In this document: in pieces, positions 39,036 to 53,833 of the stretch
How positions within the stretch are numbered: position 1 is the first letter of the stretch
Layout of the letters: every line of letters starts with the position of its first letter
Source of the DNA: Aphelenchoides besseyi
Taxonomy: Eukaryota > Nematoda > Chromadorea > Rhabditida > Aphelenchoididae
Assembly (NCBI GenBank): GCA_024699855.1
Contig: JAMPIQ010000002.1
Location: 7,130,001 to 7,194,000, forward strand
Direction: 5' to 3'
Length of the DNA stretch: 64,000 nucleotides
Made by a program: the position numbers and the translations under genes
The notes under the pieces: generated by a model
Seen by the model: only the letters and a program-made list of their open reading frames with translations
What the model was told of the DNA's origin: nothing
Database searches by the model: none

Positions 39036-42000
39036 AGCGATATTTACAAATTAACCGGGATTCTTACAACTAATAATCTCAATGTTATTCAATGAACATT
39101 CCAACAAATTGACGTTTTCTGCGATAGTTGAAATCTGAAAGCGAAATGAGATGAACGATCGTGATCTAGAAAATGCAAGGCAACACACATTCACGTGTTG
39201 AAAATATTAGAAATTAGATGACCCTAACAAATGACATTCGGCTACAATAACATAAGACAATCTGTGACCTTAAAATTCAAAAGCCGAATGACGCAAAACT
39301 AATTGCCATATCGTAGTTTAGTGTTTGCTAAATTGGGCATACAAATCGCGGAAGACGACTTTTTCCTAAGGCGGCAAATCCTCTTCATATTAGGTCTGTG
39401 TAATAAATGCACGATAATCGCAAAGAAAACAAATCTTTGCCCCCGTCTATTAATCCACGCGTTCTCAATTCAGGGGCAATTTTCTGACGTTTGGGACTTC
39501 AATGTTGGTAAAATAAAAGTCGAGTCGCGAGTTGTCTTGGCTGATAGTCACGAGTATATTTCATGCAGTGAAACAACCTTTGAATGAGGGCGTAAGAAAC
39601 TGGCAATGAAATCGCGGAACACGTAGGTGAAGGATTAGATCTGAGGCATATCTCCCGGATATTTGTATTTCCATCGGCAGATTAGAGATCTTTGTGTGAA
39701 CACACCTGTGAACGAAAACAATTCTGGTAGTTTAACTGGTTGTTTTCGAAGCCGATGAATTGTTGATTGGCCATGAACACATTTGTTAACACAAGCCATG
39801 GTTCAAGGTCTATAAGCACGAAGAAAGCAAGCAAGAACACAATTACGAACGATGGAAAGCGACAATCAAGTTCATCGAAAAGTCAGTGGACGAATTAGCA
39901 CTTAAACGTTTAATTTACTCTCCATTCTCTGAGTTTAAAACGTGGACAGTCTGTCTAAACAGCTTGGTACTATTTGGTTAGAAAAATATCGAAAAAGATT
40001 TTGAGGCGCCAATTTTCGAGTTGAAATGATAAGAAATCCGTTCAAAGACAACGCAGGTGGTGGACGGACGACTTGAACACTTCGATGGTGTCCAATTCAT
40101 AAAACGAAACACGCGAATCGGAGGTCCAAAATAAATCGCGTGCATTCTGAAACCAATCAGAATGCAAACTATTCGAGAAGTCGCATTTCAAAGTAACGTC
40201 GCAAATTAATGCAAAAAAGTTAAGAAAACTTCCGTCTGGTAACCAATACAATGGTCGACTTCGAAGTGTGAACGTTCTCATAGCGCGGTAGAAAGTTTTT
40301 CTGTTTTAGTGTTCAACTTGGCCACTCAAAATTTTCAGACCAAAAAAACCCTCCGCTCTTTTTTGCTTTGGCCCTCGCTCCTTCATTTCAGACTCAATGT
40401 ACACTCCGTGAACTATTCTTTACCATAGCCCTCTTTTACGCAACGCGAACGTCATGGCAAACTCTGAAGTTGATGTCCGTCTCGAGTAGTTGAACCGGAT
40501 TTAATCAACGAAGCGTTTCGACTTCTATTTACATTGCACGGATATTGTCCCGAAATGATCATTCGAATTTGGCCGCAAGCGGTCGTTTGTGATGCACGAA
40601 ATGAGATTCAGGAGTAACGTCTTCTCGGGGCCAAACGCGTGTAAAATGGAAATCTGATTCGAAAACAACGTGCACGTCGAACACCGTAAATTCACGACGT
40701 ACGTTGATTCTTTACGTGCATTTTAGTGGCACAAGAGTGAGCACGTGAAAGAAACCGAAACGATCAATTGGCGTCGTCTGCGATTTGACTTACGAACCGA
40801 AGTTTGATTTTCACGTGTCCAAAAACCAATAAAAAACGAACACTCCACCTGCGCAGAACAATCCTCCGGTCGTGCGCGTGAAGTGCGAAATTTGTGGAGT
40901 TCATTGAGGAGGGTCGCGTTGACGAGGTCTTGAACGGCTCGAGTAATTGCGAAACAAATTGACCGCTCCTCTCGACGCATTTCACGTTCGAAAAACTTTG
41001 TTTTCTTATTTACAAGTCGTCACTTGTCAACTCCTGTTCTTCAAATGGAACCGTCAGGCACTTCCGATTAATTGAAGTCGTTGTTGTAAATATTGGTAAC
41101 AACGATACCAACGTCCACGTTAGCAGTTCGACAAAAAACGAGAGCAATTCGATCATTCTTATTTGGCAACATCGAACAAACGAGCGGCCGCTTTTTGTGC
41201 GTGAGGGCCAGTTAATTGGATGACGCAAAACGAGCAGTCGAATAAAAAACGAACCTGAAGCTCGGAAATCGAAAAGAAAACAAAAAACGAACAATTGCAA
41301 GCCGTCGGAACGTTAGGAATTCGCAGTTGGTCGTTAAAGATCGAAATTTGAATTTCGCGTAACTTGATCGGACTTGATTACAACTTCCATCATACCAGTG
41401 GACGTTCGGTGGAGCAACACAGTCGCGCATTCTTTGATCCGACGCACAGTAGAGGTTTTACGTGAGATGAACGAAAAGATGTAAGGACAACAAAAAATCG
41501 CAGAAAAACCAACAAACGTTTGAATGGAGAGCGGTAAACGTTCGTGAAGACGAGAAAAAACGTTTCGAATTTCCTCTCTTCATTCTTTGGGGAAAACGTT
41601 CGAATTCACGTAGAAGATTTTGTGCGTTACAAACAACGCGAACATAACAAAAGACCTCATAATTGTCATCAACGAAGTTAAACAAATAAGAAAACGTTTA
41701 GCAACGAGGGAAAGAACTCAATTTTCGCTTTTTGTCGTTGGCTTTTTCCCGCTCAAAACGTTCGCCAATAAAACGAAAAAAACGTGAACTCTTTCGGACT
41801 GTTGCGGCCTGAGGGGGCACGTTTTATGTCCGCCTTTTTCTCCAAACTTTTCCGCTTGTCAATTCTCGTTTTCTGCGTTTGGTTCTCCAGCACTTTTTGT
41901 GTTTACGTTCCCCATCAGTCACTTCAAGCCACAAAATTAACCGGCAGACGACGTTCCTGTGCGCCGACCAGATGCGGAATTAATTATAAAACGAACGCAA

Positions 42001-44171
42001 ACTATTTCCGTCAATCGGCTCGTTGAAGAGACGCTATAACCCAAAGGACTGTTCGAAGCTGATTATCATTCTCGTGACTTCAATTGGCATCTCTTTGACA
42101 ACCGACGGCTAATTGTGGAGTACGAGAAACCTTGTGAGACAAACAAGGAGACTAACTGTTCTTGTAGTGGAAATGAAGTCCTACGCAAATGTCCTAACCG
42201 AATGAAGACAAACAAATTAACATGTTTGAGCGCAGTCAAATGTCTGATTTATTTCTGTTGATAAATCGAACGAAAACATGATCAGACTTGATGAGAGAGG
42301 CCGGACAACGAGATGGTTCAAGGACATTCATAGGTGGCAGTTTAGTTGACGAAGCTCTTCGTTACACAGCTTTCGGAGCGGAAAAATTGCTGAAAATTAT
42401 TAGCACAAGTTTTAGTCTTGTCGTTCTATTTGCTTTGTCTCATTCGAACTTGAAAATGACGTTTCTGAGAAGCCAACTCTGCAGTGTTTTCGATCGACCT
42501 CGTATGTCAATAGCTCTTATTGTTTTCCGACGAAAACGGCGCTGATGGCCACTCGGACCTCGTTGTTCATCTTTCGGCATCCCAATTACAATAGAACTCA
42601 TTTTCCGATGCCAAGAAATACAACTGAAAAGGGGTTTGGAGTGCCGCTTTTGACGCGAAAACTACTGGTAATTGTAGGGCACCGATTGTCGCGGTCAGAT
42701 CCTCGTTTTACCGCATTTCCTTATACCAACTCCTTTCATCGCTTAATGCACAGCAAGAAGCCGTCGTTCTCTTTAAGTTTGTTCGAATTCTTTGGTTTAA
42801 ATTGGCATAATTTCCATTGCGCAGCTTCCTTCAAACTCGAGAATTTCTTTTATTGCTCGCAGATCTCAACGGCAAATCTCATTGAATCCGCGATCTGAAG
42901 GTCAAGAGTTGGAATTCGAGTTCGCAAAACAAATTTGGCAAAGAAGTTTGTGTAACTCCAAGACTTTTCAACGGCCAACATTTGGAACAAACAACGAGAT
43001 TTGCTCCCGCATTTGAACCAACTCGGCAGTATTGAGGGCAAAGAAGTGGTCCGTTTGGTAAAAGGTCACAAATCGCGGGTACCTTCCAAATTTGCATCCC
43101 ACGCGACCGACCATCGTTGTGAGTTGGTTGCTAACGAATTGTCTTTTTGTTGATTGACCATCTTCTGTTTTCGAAAAGAATTCAAATCTTGATTGAAACT
43201 CGAAATGTCAGATGGCTTTTTTGCTCACCAAACTCCCGATATGTTTGTCGATAAAAAAGAATCGGCGGCTTCTCGTCGCTGCCGTCCACTTTTGCTATTC
43301 ACACTCTCAAGGTATCCGAAGCGCCTGGAGATCTTTCAAGGTCGTTCCTCTCCTCGGAGTCGCCGGTCGTTGCAGCGTCCAGCGGTGTTTCGGATTTGGC
43401 GTTGAATCATACTCGCCATCTTTTAGAAATCTGCTTTGCGATTTTTTGGCATGAAAACTGTTTAGATGATTGTTTTCTAATTAAATATACGATTGTTCGG
43501 ACGGTTGATTGTTTCTGCGACGATGTCGTTATGACAACTCGTATTCATGCGACAATCGATCCGAAATCTGCGTGATTGTTTGGCTCAGAATTGAAAGCTT
43601 ACGATTTCATTGCTAATCGCAAGCCTCGAAATTGAATGTCACTTCTACTGGTGAGTCATGTTCGTTGACAAAGCAAATCGACGCTGCAAGAGAACGCTCA
43701 ACGACCTTCACGTTTTTAACTGACCATTCGGAGCGATCGCCTTTTTGTCGTTTATGTAAATCCCCGCTCTTGTACATCCGCGTTCGCAGTCGCCGGCAAC
43801 TTTATGAGCCGCAAACTTTCGTCCGAGTTGGAAAGAAAGTTCTGTCAAACTGCAAACCACTAGTTTAATTAGACTGTGAATTGGGTTAAAATCAAGTTTC
43901 GATAATTTTATCTTTTGACTTTGTTTCTCCTCGCAATCACCTTAAACGTTTGTTAGTTGTGCATGACTTAAGCGATGGCATGCAGAAATCGGAGGTCATC
44001 GGAGTTCAACATTCGTTATTAAGGCACATGGCCTTGACTTTCTGTTGTTTTTGCTTATTTGCTTTCAGATCAGTAAAACACATCTGGGACTTTTTTGCTT
44101 TTTAACGATTACGCGACTGACTTATATAGTGTCTAATAGTGTGTTTAAGCCGCGGCTGAAGTGCTGGAAAC
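39036..44171. other. 5-kb gene-poor interval
   Basis: No gene could be supported on either strand. Many short Arg/Ser/Phe-rich frames occur (for example 40723-40985, 41010-41430 and 42288-42898), but none has a domain, a signal peptide with a continuing frame, or a chain of exons. It lies between two divergently transcribed genes and is the largest true intergenic gap here. It is the natural place for regulatory DNA of the ELM2-SANT gene, or for untranslated exons. Confidence 0.4.
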
Positions 44172-45447
44172 ATGAATTTCCAATGGCAAACTCCAGTGCC
44201 TCCGAATCGATCGAGCAGCCAAAAACCGAAAAGCACATGGAGAGCGGCAATCGGAACGATGTTGGCGATACTCTTGGGATTGTCAATTCTATTCTCCGTG
44301 TTTGCTATCCTATTTTACGGTAAAAGAATACTACGAACAAATCCAAAATGACTTTTCAGTCCATCGAGATAGTGAACTTTATGAGGAGTTAACAGATTAC
44401 TTGGACAAAACTGCTGGTGTCAGTAAGATCAACTATCAGCCACATCTTGGCAGCTACGAAATTCGGCAAAATGAATTGGATTTGTTAGCTGAACAGCGAA
44501 AAGTGAGTTGATTTCATACTCAAATGTGTGTTTTCAAGCATAATTTTTCATTGAGAATGTTTTAGTATAAATCGCTGATGTACATGTTTCTGTTTGCTGA
44601 TGCAGCGTCGTTGTTTTTTGTGACCGTTTGCATTCTACTTTTTTATGCTTCGGATATTCGTGCTGGAAACATTCACATTATTTTTTGGTTGTTTTTGATT
44701 GCTGGTTCTTTGTACACAATCACTGAGACCTCGGCGTTCACCTTCTTCCTGATGCCATATTCTTCCAATCTGCCGAACAGTACGGAATTGCTGTTGGACC
44801 GTGCAATTCCATTCAATCCCAGTGGTGTTCTAAGCATAGAAAATAGATTGGGATGCACTTTTAATCAGAATTTATACAACACATTTCAACGCAAAACGAA
44901 CCCGAGAGTAAGTAGTTTTGTACTAGCAAACATACGCTTTACTTTTTAGAACACTTGCGACCCACTTATTATGGAAAGTTTTATTTCGAATGGACTTCTC
45001 ACCAGCTTCATTGTGATGCGCATCGTTCCAGTGATTTTCTTCGCTCTTCTGATGATCTTCCGTCCGTGTGGTGAACGAATTGGAAACTTGATAAGTCGTC
45101 TGCGACCCGAAGAACCACATCGAGCAAAGTGTGTTGATAAACAGAACTCTTGTTGAAAACGCTGTTTAGGTACATCAAAAAAGTGAACGCGAAGAAAGGA
45201 AAGTCGTTGGGATTTGATTCAAACAAATCAACAACCTTTGATGCAAACGAAAAACGAACACCTCCGGTGATTTCTTCACCAACTTCTCTGATCGATCATA
45301 CAATCAGGTTGTTAAACGCTTTCAACAGATTGACCGTAATTTCAATATTTTAGTTACAACAACGCTGTGTACTTATCCGGAGCTAATCTTCACAACGGCA
45401 GTTCCCGAAGCAGCGAAATCGACGCAACAGATCTATTCAATCGGTAG
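44172..45447 (+). CDS. Four-transmembrane protein of unknown family
   Basis: Six exons chain with consistent phases: 44172-44319, 44360-44502, 44566-44907, 44950-45128, 45170-45307 and 45354-45447. TM1 is near residues 27-49 (LAILLGLSILFSVFAILFY). A loop follows, containing YEELTDYLDKTAGVSKINY. TM2 is LFADAASLFFVTVCILLFY, TM3 is IIFWLFLIAGSLYTI, then a loop with two cysteines (LGCTFNQNLY and NTCDPL), then TM4 (FIVMRIVPVIFFALLMIF). The cytoplasmic tail is basic, then polar (KYIKKVNAKKGKS), and ends EIDATDLFNR. The layout resembles tetraspan proteins, but the CCG motif of tetraspanins is absent. I recognise no family; a function cannot be assigned. Confidence 0.75.
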
Positions 45448-46427
45448 GTTCGTATGTTTAATTTACTCATCAGTTTGAAAGAATTTAGAGCGAATGGAAG
45501 TATTCATACGCAAAACAGCATTGTTTCCGAAGTTTGAGCAGCCTTTTAATTATTCTGTACTTATTACTTTACACTTCGTGAGATATATACTGAGACGCCT
45601 ATTCATAGCTACTGTCTTGCCAGTTTAACTCATCAGGAATCCCAGTCATAACCTTCTCGATTTCAAAGCATTTCAACTGCATTGCTCACTTTCAATTCCA
45701 TGGCATTTTACTTGTTCTTATCCAAATGTTTAAATCAGAAATAAAACGCGAATATCGAATTAGACAACCTACATGTAAGCTATTCGGCAACATCTGTGTA
45801 ATTAGATCGAAACCAAACTGACTGAAAACAGTGCTCGTTAGAGATTACACCCTTTTCCGTTTATGTTGTTTGATTCTTGAAAGTTTTGTTTACGTTCCGA
45901 TCGGCCGATAAAACACTCGAATAGAAGAGAACAACGTGACGACTCTTTTTCTCTTCCACTGGTCGTCTTCCGCTCTTTTATCCACACACGAGAAATTTCC
46001 TTCTTTGCGCTCTTGACATCACGGACAAATCATCCAGTCGAAGTGGTAGAAAGTTGGCCAATTTTGCTTATTTCGAATCTAATTCAAGTATCTTTGTTCT
46101 ATCGAATCAGTTTAATGGACGAAAAACGACGACATTTTGTTGTTTACTGCCGAAGAAAAAGGCGGACAAGAGCGCTGAGAGTTCGTTCTAACCCCCGGGT
46201 TTGTTGTTGTTTTTGTTGGGCGCAAATTGCGGTGGACACTTTAAAGCATTTTGTGTAAAATAAAAGTTCTTTGGATTTTCACTGACTGATATGTTCCTTT
46301 CTTATTCACATTATTCCGAGAATCTCGTGTTTTTTGTATTGTTTAGAAATCGAGTTTATTTTGCAACTTATAGGACTATTGCTCATGTTCCACTGCCAAT
46401 CTACATGCTTTTAATCTTGTGAACAAA
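45448..46427. other. Intergenic
   Basis: This 980-nt spacer lies between two genes on the same strand. No gene is supported; the open frame at 46013-46258 has no recognisable content. It should contain the promoter of the ABC transporter. Confidence 0.4.
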
Positions 46428-49403
46428 ATGGTCATTCGATCTTCTGCGTTATTATGCTCTTCATCGAAGATCTTCTTCTCACAAACTACTCTTTTTATTG
46501 TGCTGGACTTGTCTCTGTGTATCTTCTTTCTTGGATTAATGCATCCGCAATTCGATTTTTCGCTGAAAACACTTGAAGATCAACTACATTGGCGGCCACA
46601 TGGATTCGATCTTTGCCGCTCTGCTGGAGAGTTTGTTTGCTTGGCGCTGATACGTATGGTGCTGTTGATTATTGGAATGATTCTACTGCAACTACAAAAG
46701 TCGCTTATTGCCTTCAATCATGTTGTTACTAGTGTTTTCATTCTCTTCACTTCCTATTCCCTTCTAAAGATTCTGCTCTATGCCGAAATTGACGGTCAAC
46801 TCAAGTTTTGGGGCGTTTGGTTGGAAATCTTGTGGACGATCTTGGCTTCTTTGTTATTCTTTGGATTTTGGACATTTCGATTGCGTTATCAACAACAAAA
46901 GTACAATGCGGTGAATCAAAACGATGCAACAGCGTTGACTCCGAACGAAGAAGTCGAAAAACTGCCGGTTCGATTATCAACTCTCAGACAAATTTGGAAT
47001 CTTCTCAAATATGCACGATACAACGGTGGCTATTTCTATGCTGGTTTCTTCTTTTTAATCATTTACGCTGTGGGTATGTTAGCTGAAATGTTGCATGGTC
47101 ATTGATATACGAGATTTCAGCCCGCATTTTCATCCCATACTTCACTGGAGAAGTTATTGCGGAGGTTGTGAAAGGTAAAGCACAATCTTCGCGTTTCATC
47201 AGACTCGTGAGCTGGATGTTCGGCCTCATTATGCTGAGGTTTGTTTCGAGTCAACGACTGAAAAAGACAATTGATATAGTGGAGCTTGTGGAGGTGTTCG
47301 AAGCGGTTTATTTTCTTATGCAACAACCTTAGTCAATCGAAGTATGCGAAAAGATCTCTATCGTTCAATACTCAAGCAAGAAATTGGATTCTTCGATCAG
47401 TCAAAAACAGGTATTATTGTACCGAAAACTGTATTCGTCCAATTAAAGAGACTCAGGTGAGATCATTTCTCGCTTGTCGTCGGACTGCGACAACGTGTCT
47501 TCGGTCGTTTCAAATAATCTCAACGTCTTACTTCGTGCACTATGCATAATGTGTGGTTCATTAATTTTCATGGCTTATCTTTCGTGGAGATTGACTTTGA
47601 TTACGGCCATTATTATTCCACCGCTTGGTTTCTTTTTGAAGTTGTACGGAGGTTGGTATGACGTAAGAGTTTGATTCCATGTTTGTATTGACTTTGATAG
47701 CTTTAGCGACTCGGCGAGAAGACACAACACGCAAATGCAGAAGCCAACAATGTGGCTAATGAGGTGGATAATTGTTTATGTAGTAAAAGGACCTTTTTCT
47801 TAGGTTATTTCTACAATGAGAACCGTAAGATCATTTGCAAACGAAAAAAAGGAAATGGATCGTTACGAACAACATTTGGCAGAAGTCATTCGCATTACTC
47901 AGGTGTCACACGACAAGTTTACATTAAACTTCGATTTTCAGTCGAAATGCATTGCGGAAATCGGATTTACTTGGGGAAACGATTTTGCTGAAAACGTGGT
48001 CCTTTTGTCTATCTTATTTTATGCCGGTCATCTTGCAATTCACGGTAAGTGACAGTAAATAAAAGACAAGTTGTTTCTAGGTCTAATGACTGTGAATCAG
48101 ATCACAAGTTTTCTTTTGTACCAACTGCAGTTAGGAGAAGTAAAAGAAGAGGATGAGAATTGAAATGTCAAATTGATTTTCAGGTCTTCTATTACTTGAA
48201 CTTTGTTTTCACTAGTGTTATGTCAGGAGTTGGGTCGTCGAGAAAGATTTTTGAGTACATGAATCGAAAGCCTGCAATCGATTACAACGGCACCTTACAA
48301 AAGAAGGTTGACGGTGGTATTGAATTCGACAACATTGTTTTTGCTTATCCGACACGTCCCAACTTTAACGTGCTAAAAGTCAGTGATCTACAATAAATTA
48401 ATATACGTTTTCTTAGGGTTTTTCGTTGAAAATCAAGCCGGGCATGATGGTTGCGATTGTCGGTACATCTGGTGGGGGAAAGAGCACGATGATCTCTTTG
48501 TTGGAGCAATTTTACGAATGTGCAAGTGGTGAGATTCGCTTGGATGGCGAAGATATTCGTCTCTACGATCACGCGTTTTACCATCGACGAATTGCATTGG
48601 TTGCTCAGGTTATTTGAATTTGATTATTCCTACAAAAATTTACTTGATTGTTCTGCCAACTAGTCTTAAGAAGTTTTGATTAGCTTATTAAGAAGTGATT
48701 AATATATGAACAGAGCTAATAGTCATGTTAAAGGAACCTACGTTGTACTCAACAAGCATACGAGAGAACATTCTTTACGGTTTGAGTGCTGAAGATTTTG
48801 CAAAAAGTTCTGACATACCAACTGATAACGAAGAAAGCTTGGAAGATTTAATGGAAGCGAAAATGATTGAAGCTGCAAAGATGGCCAATTGTCACGAGTT
48901 TGTTTCGTCAATGTCCAAAGGTTATGATACGCTTTGTGGTGAGAAAGGAGTTCAATTGAGTGGTATCAGTCGTATTGTTTCGAATTGCCAATTTCGTAAT
49001 TTAGGTGGTCAAAAGCAAAGAATCGCAATTGCACGAGCTCTTGTCAGAAATCCCAGTGTACTTTTACTTGACGAAGCAACTTCGGCGCTTGATTCAACCT
49101 CCGAGTTTTTGATTCAAGAAGCCATCCAAAAGTGTTCGAAGGATCGCACGGTTATCATCGTACGTTATGATTTAAGTGCGTATATCCATCAATTATTTAG
49201 GTGGCTCATCGTTTGAGTACCGTAGAGGGTGCGGATCTAATCTGCGTGCTTAACAAAGGACGTGTAGTTCAGGTACAAGGATTGAGACCACGAATAATCA
49301 CAATTAATTGTAGAGTGGAACGCATAGAGAATTGATGAACGAAGAGGACGGATTCTATCACTCATTGGTTATGAGACAAATGTTGACGAAATCACAAGAC
49401 TAG
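46428..49403 (+). CDS. ABCB-type half-transporter (HAF / TAP-like, ABCB9-related)
   Basis: This is a half-size ABC exporter, expected to dimerise and move peptides or similar substrates across an intracellular membrane such as that of lysosome-related organelles. The start at 46428 opens an N-terminal accessory domain with several TM segments (46428-46880). The core TM domain follows ([92 protein letters not shown]). The NBD has Walker [10 protein letters not shown] (near 48470), the Q-loop VAQ, and signature [15 protein letters not shown] rebuilt across an intron (near 48960-49040). It also has Walker [14 protein letters not shown] and the H-loop VAHRLSTV. All ATPase motifs are intact. TAPL/HAF-4/HAF-9 is the closest type I recall. 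It ends MLTKSQD. Confidence 0.88.
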
Positions 49404-50102
49404 TTTTTTAAAACCTACTCACGTGTTTCTGCTTAGTGGTATTTACACAAATATCGGGTTCTAAATTGCCAAATACTTTTACAATGCTCAATGTTGTTCA
49501 TCTACTTGCCATCACTTTTAACATTTCATCTTAATTTCGGTGCTTTCAAGTTCTTGTTCAATATTTTTGTTCTGCTAATAACACAAATCTTTTATTAAAA
49601 AGAACACAGAAATCCCACAATAAATTACATTGTTCTGAACTCAAGAAACAACAAGTTTTATCAAGAAAACAGACGAATAGAGCACTAATACTTGCAAAAA
49701 GGTTGAAGCAAAATGCAAATCAAGAATGCGAAAAGTGTGTACCAAAGGTACCCGAGAATGAAAGTTTACACAAAAAACAAGCTGTCAAAGAACATAGGAA
49801 ACACTAATGATTCAATTCGTTTATTAAATTATTAGGCCGTTTACAATGTTGACTTAGAAAGAATAAACTTAACAATAAAGGGCAAGGGTATCCGATACTA
49901 GAAAGCATCCAATCATTTGATATTCACCCACGGATACGAATCCGAGACTTAAGGCACGTTGACTAAAATTGAACGAGTAACCCGTATAATCAAAAAGAGC
50001 ACAAAGACGTTGAGCACGATTGAGGCCAAAATGTAATTTGAAAGGCATAAATCGCTCAAGATATAATGACAAAAACAAGTCGTTAAAGAGTACACAGAAA
50101 CT
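49404..50102. other. 3' flanks of convergent ABC and S6K genes
   Basis: No gene is supported. AT-rich sequence with ATTAAA- and AATAAA-like hexamers on both strands fits overlapping or adjacent 3' UTRs of the two converging genes. Confidence 0.4.
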
Positions 50103-51879
<1,777 letters not shown>

Positions 51880-53833
51880 TTTGACCCGTGAACTGTGTAC
51901 CCGTCCAAATGCGAAGACTAACGAAGCAGTGAATGTTTTTTTGGTGTAGAAACGGTCGCACAATTCAAAAGTGCGTGAATTCAAAACGCACTGACAGATT
52001 TCTAGACAATCGATTGATTGGAAAACTCAATTTACACGACTTTTTTGATTGCAAAAGAAACGTTCAATTGTAAGCGAACACAAAGACAAGCCCAGAACGT
52101 TTCACGGACGTCGACGGATGATGCACTCATTGAATTGATAGGAAACAACGTTAAACGAAAAAATGAATAATGATTGGTGAGTAGGCAGTAGAATAAGAAT
52201 TGAGGAATTTCAAATATTTTCGGATACTGGAGATTATCAGCGTCTCCAATCATTCGGGCCTCATCGTCAGAATCGGCGTGTTGATGATTGAAAAGAAACT
52301 GAGCGAACAAGACTGATACGAAACGGAAACAAACAGCCATAGGCGAGTAGTTCACGTGCACGTGCAGAACGAAAATAACCGCCGCTTTTAAGTAGCACGT
52401 CAAATCTTCCAAATGCTCAAAAACCACTTGGTCAGACTCAAAACAACGAATTGAATGTGAGTATCCAATTAAAAGGCCGACGATTAAAGCGAGGATTGTC
52501 TTGACTTCAGAAATCTCGTGAATTCCCATCAGAAGACCTCTCGTCCTGAAGTCATCGTTTGTAACCCACAAATTTGCGTGCTGTTGAAAGAACAGAACGT
52601 AGTTGACTCACGGCCAACTTAAGAACAGTGAGCGTCCTCCTGTTTCGAAATATTTCTGAAACACGCAAAACGTTCATAAAAACGCCGCTGAATTGCGACA
52701 CCAAAAAGATTCCTCGGCAAAAGCGCCTTCAAAAAATTTGTGGCCCCAATTTGAGAGTGCCACCAGCGACGTTTTTTATAATCAAACGTTCTTGGGATCA
52801 GACGTTCACGTCGGTAGATTTTCGGGCGTCGTCATAGGTTCCCGCCAACGCCAAGCGAAAAATGACGCAGCAAACCAAACGGACAAAGAAAGCGCTCGAA
52901 CGATGCGAAAGGTGCACCACCAAGAGACCGACAAAAAATCAAACTCGCCGTCGTCTGCGCAGTCGACGCGAAAAAGTGCGGAATATTCGAGCGAATGGAA
53001 AGCGACTTTCTTTTTTCGACTCAAAATTGTCAATCAAAATTTTTTGCTTGGAATGTAAAATAACTTTCTGCAGAGTTAACTGCGCTGTCGAAATCATTTG
53101 ATCAAAACAACTGAATGATTGTGATTCGTGTCGCCCAAAGACCAAACTTCAACGCGTTCAGAGACCACAAAAACACGGATTATCGACCGCATAACCTCCG
53201 CAGTAATCTGAACGGCAGTTCAATCGACCAGTTTTTAGAGCATAAACTTTTGAAGTTTCTTTAGCTTTATCCTAAGATACCAATCGACTTTCATTCTATA
53301 TCCGAGCATTGAAAGACGATCAGAAGCTCGTTTTGAAGCCTCGGACTAACGATAATGTCATTTATTCGACTGTTGGAGCACGAGCATTCGATCGATATTA
53401 CAACGTTCAATCAGCTAAATGGCAGAAAAAAAGTCGTTTTATCGTTTGCTCAATTGCTCCGAAGTAGAAAAAGACAAATCTTTTTGTAGATCAGGTGATT
53501 TTCAGTCGATCGAATTGGCAACGGGAAGCTGAATATTTCACAGACCGACATGTATTTTGATTGAAACACTCTTGCTATTCATTTAAGATCAATTGAACAT
53601 CCTCATGTATTAATTAGTTTGTTGTTAGGCCGAGTTTGAACACAAAGCACTTATGCGTACAATGAACTCAAAAACACAAACAATCTTTGCAGACAAAAGG
53701 TACCGAACATTAACAAACGACTCGAAAATGAATGACATTTACCACCTGTTTAACGACGTTCATAAACTTGTTCCGTCAACGACAGAACCAACTGACAGCC
53801 TTGCAAATTGACGCTTTCGCTTGTTTTAAAGCC
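51880..53833. other. Intergenic, with one long minus-strand open frame
   Basis: This lies between the S6K start and the serine protease start (divergent). The minus-strand frame 52032-52571 (179 codons, start MWVTNDDFRTRG) contains hydrophobic segments such as ILALIVGLLIGY. It is long for chance but shows no known domain, no signal peptide and no exon partners, so I leave it as unproven. Nothing else is supported. Both promoters should lie here. Confidence 0.4.

Noticed and set aside
40723..41430. Arg/Phe-rich minus-strand open frames
   Set aside because: They have no domain, no exon chain and no signal peptide with a continuing frame; they look like chance frames in a gene-poor interval.
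41784..42026. A frame with a hydrophobic, signal-like start (FSKLFRLSILVFCVWFSS)
   Set aside because: The rest is short and basic, and no downstream exons continue it; hydrophobic runs are expected by chance in T-rich sequence.
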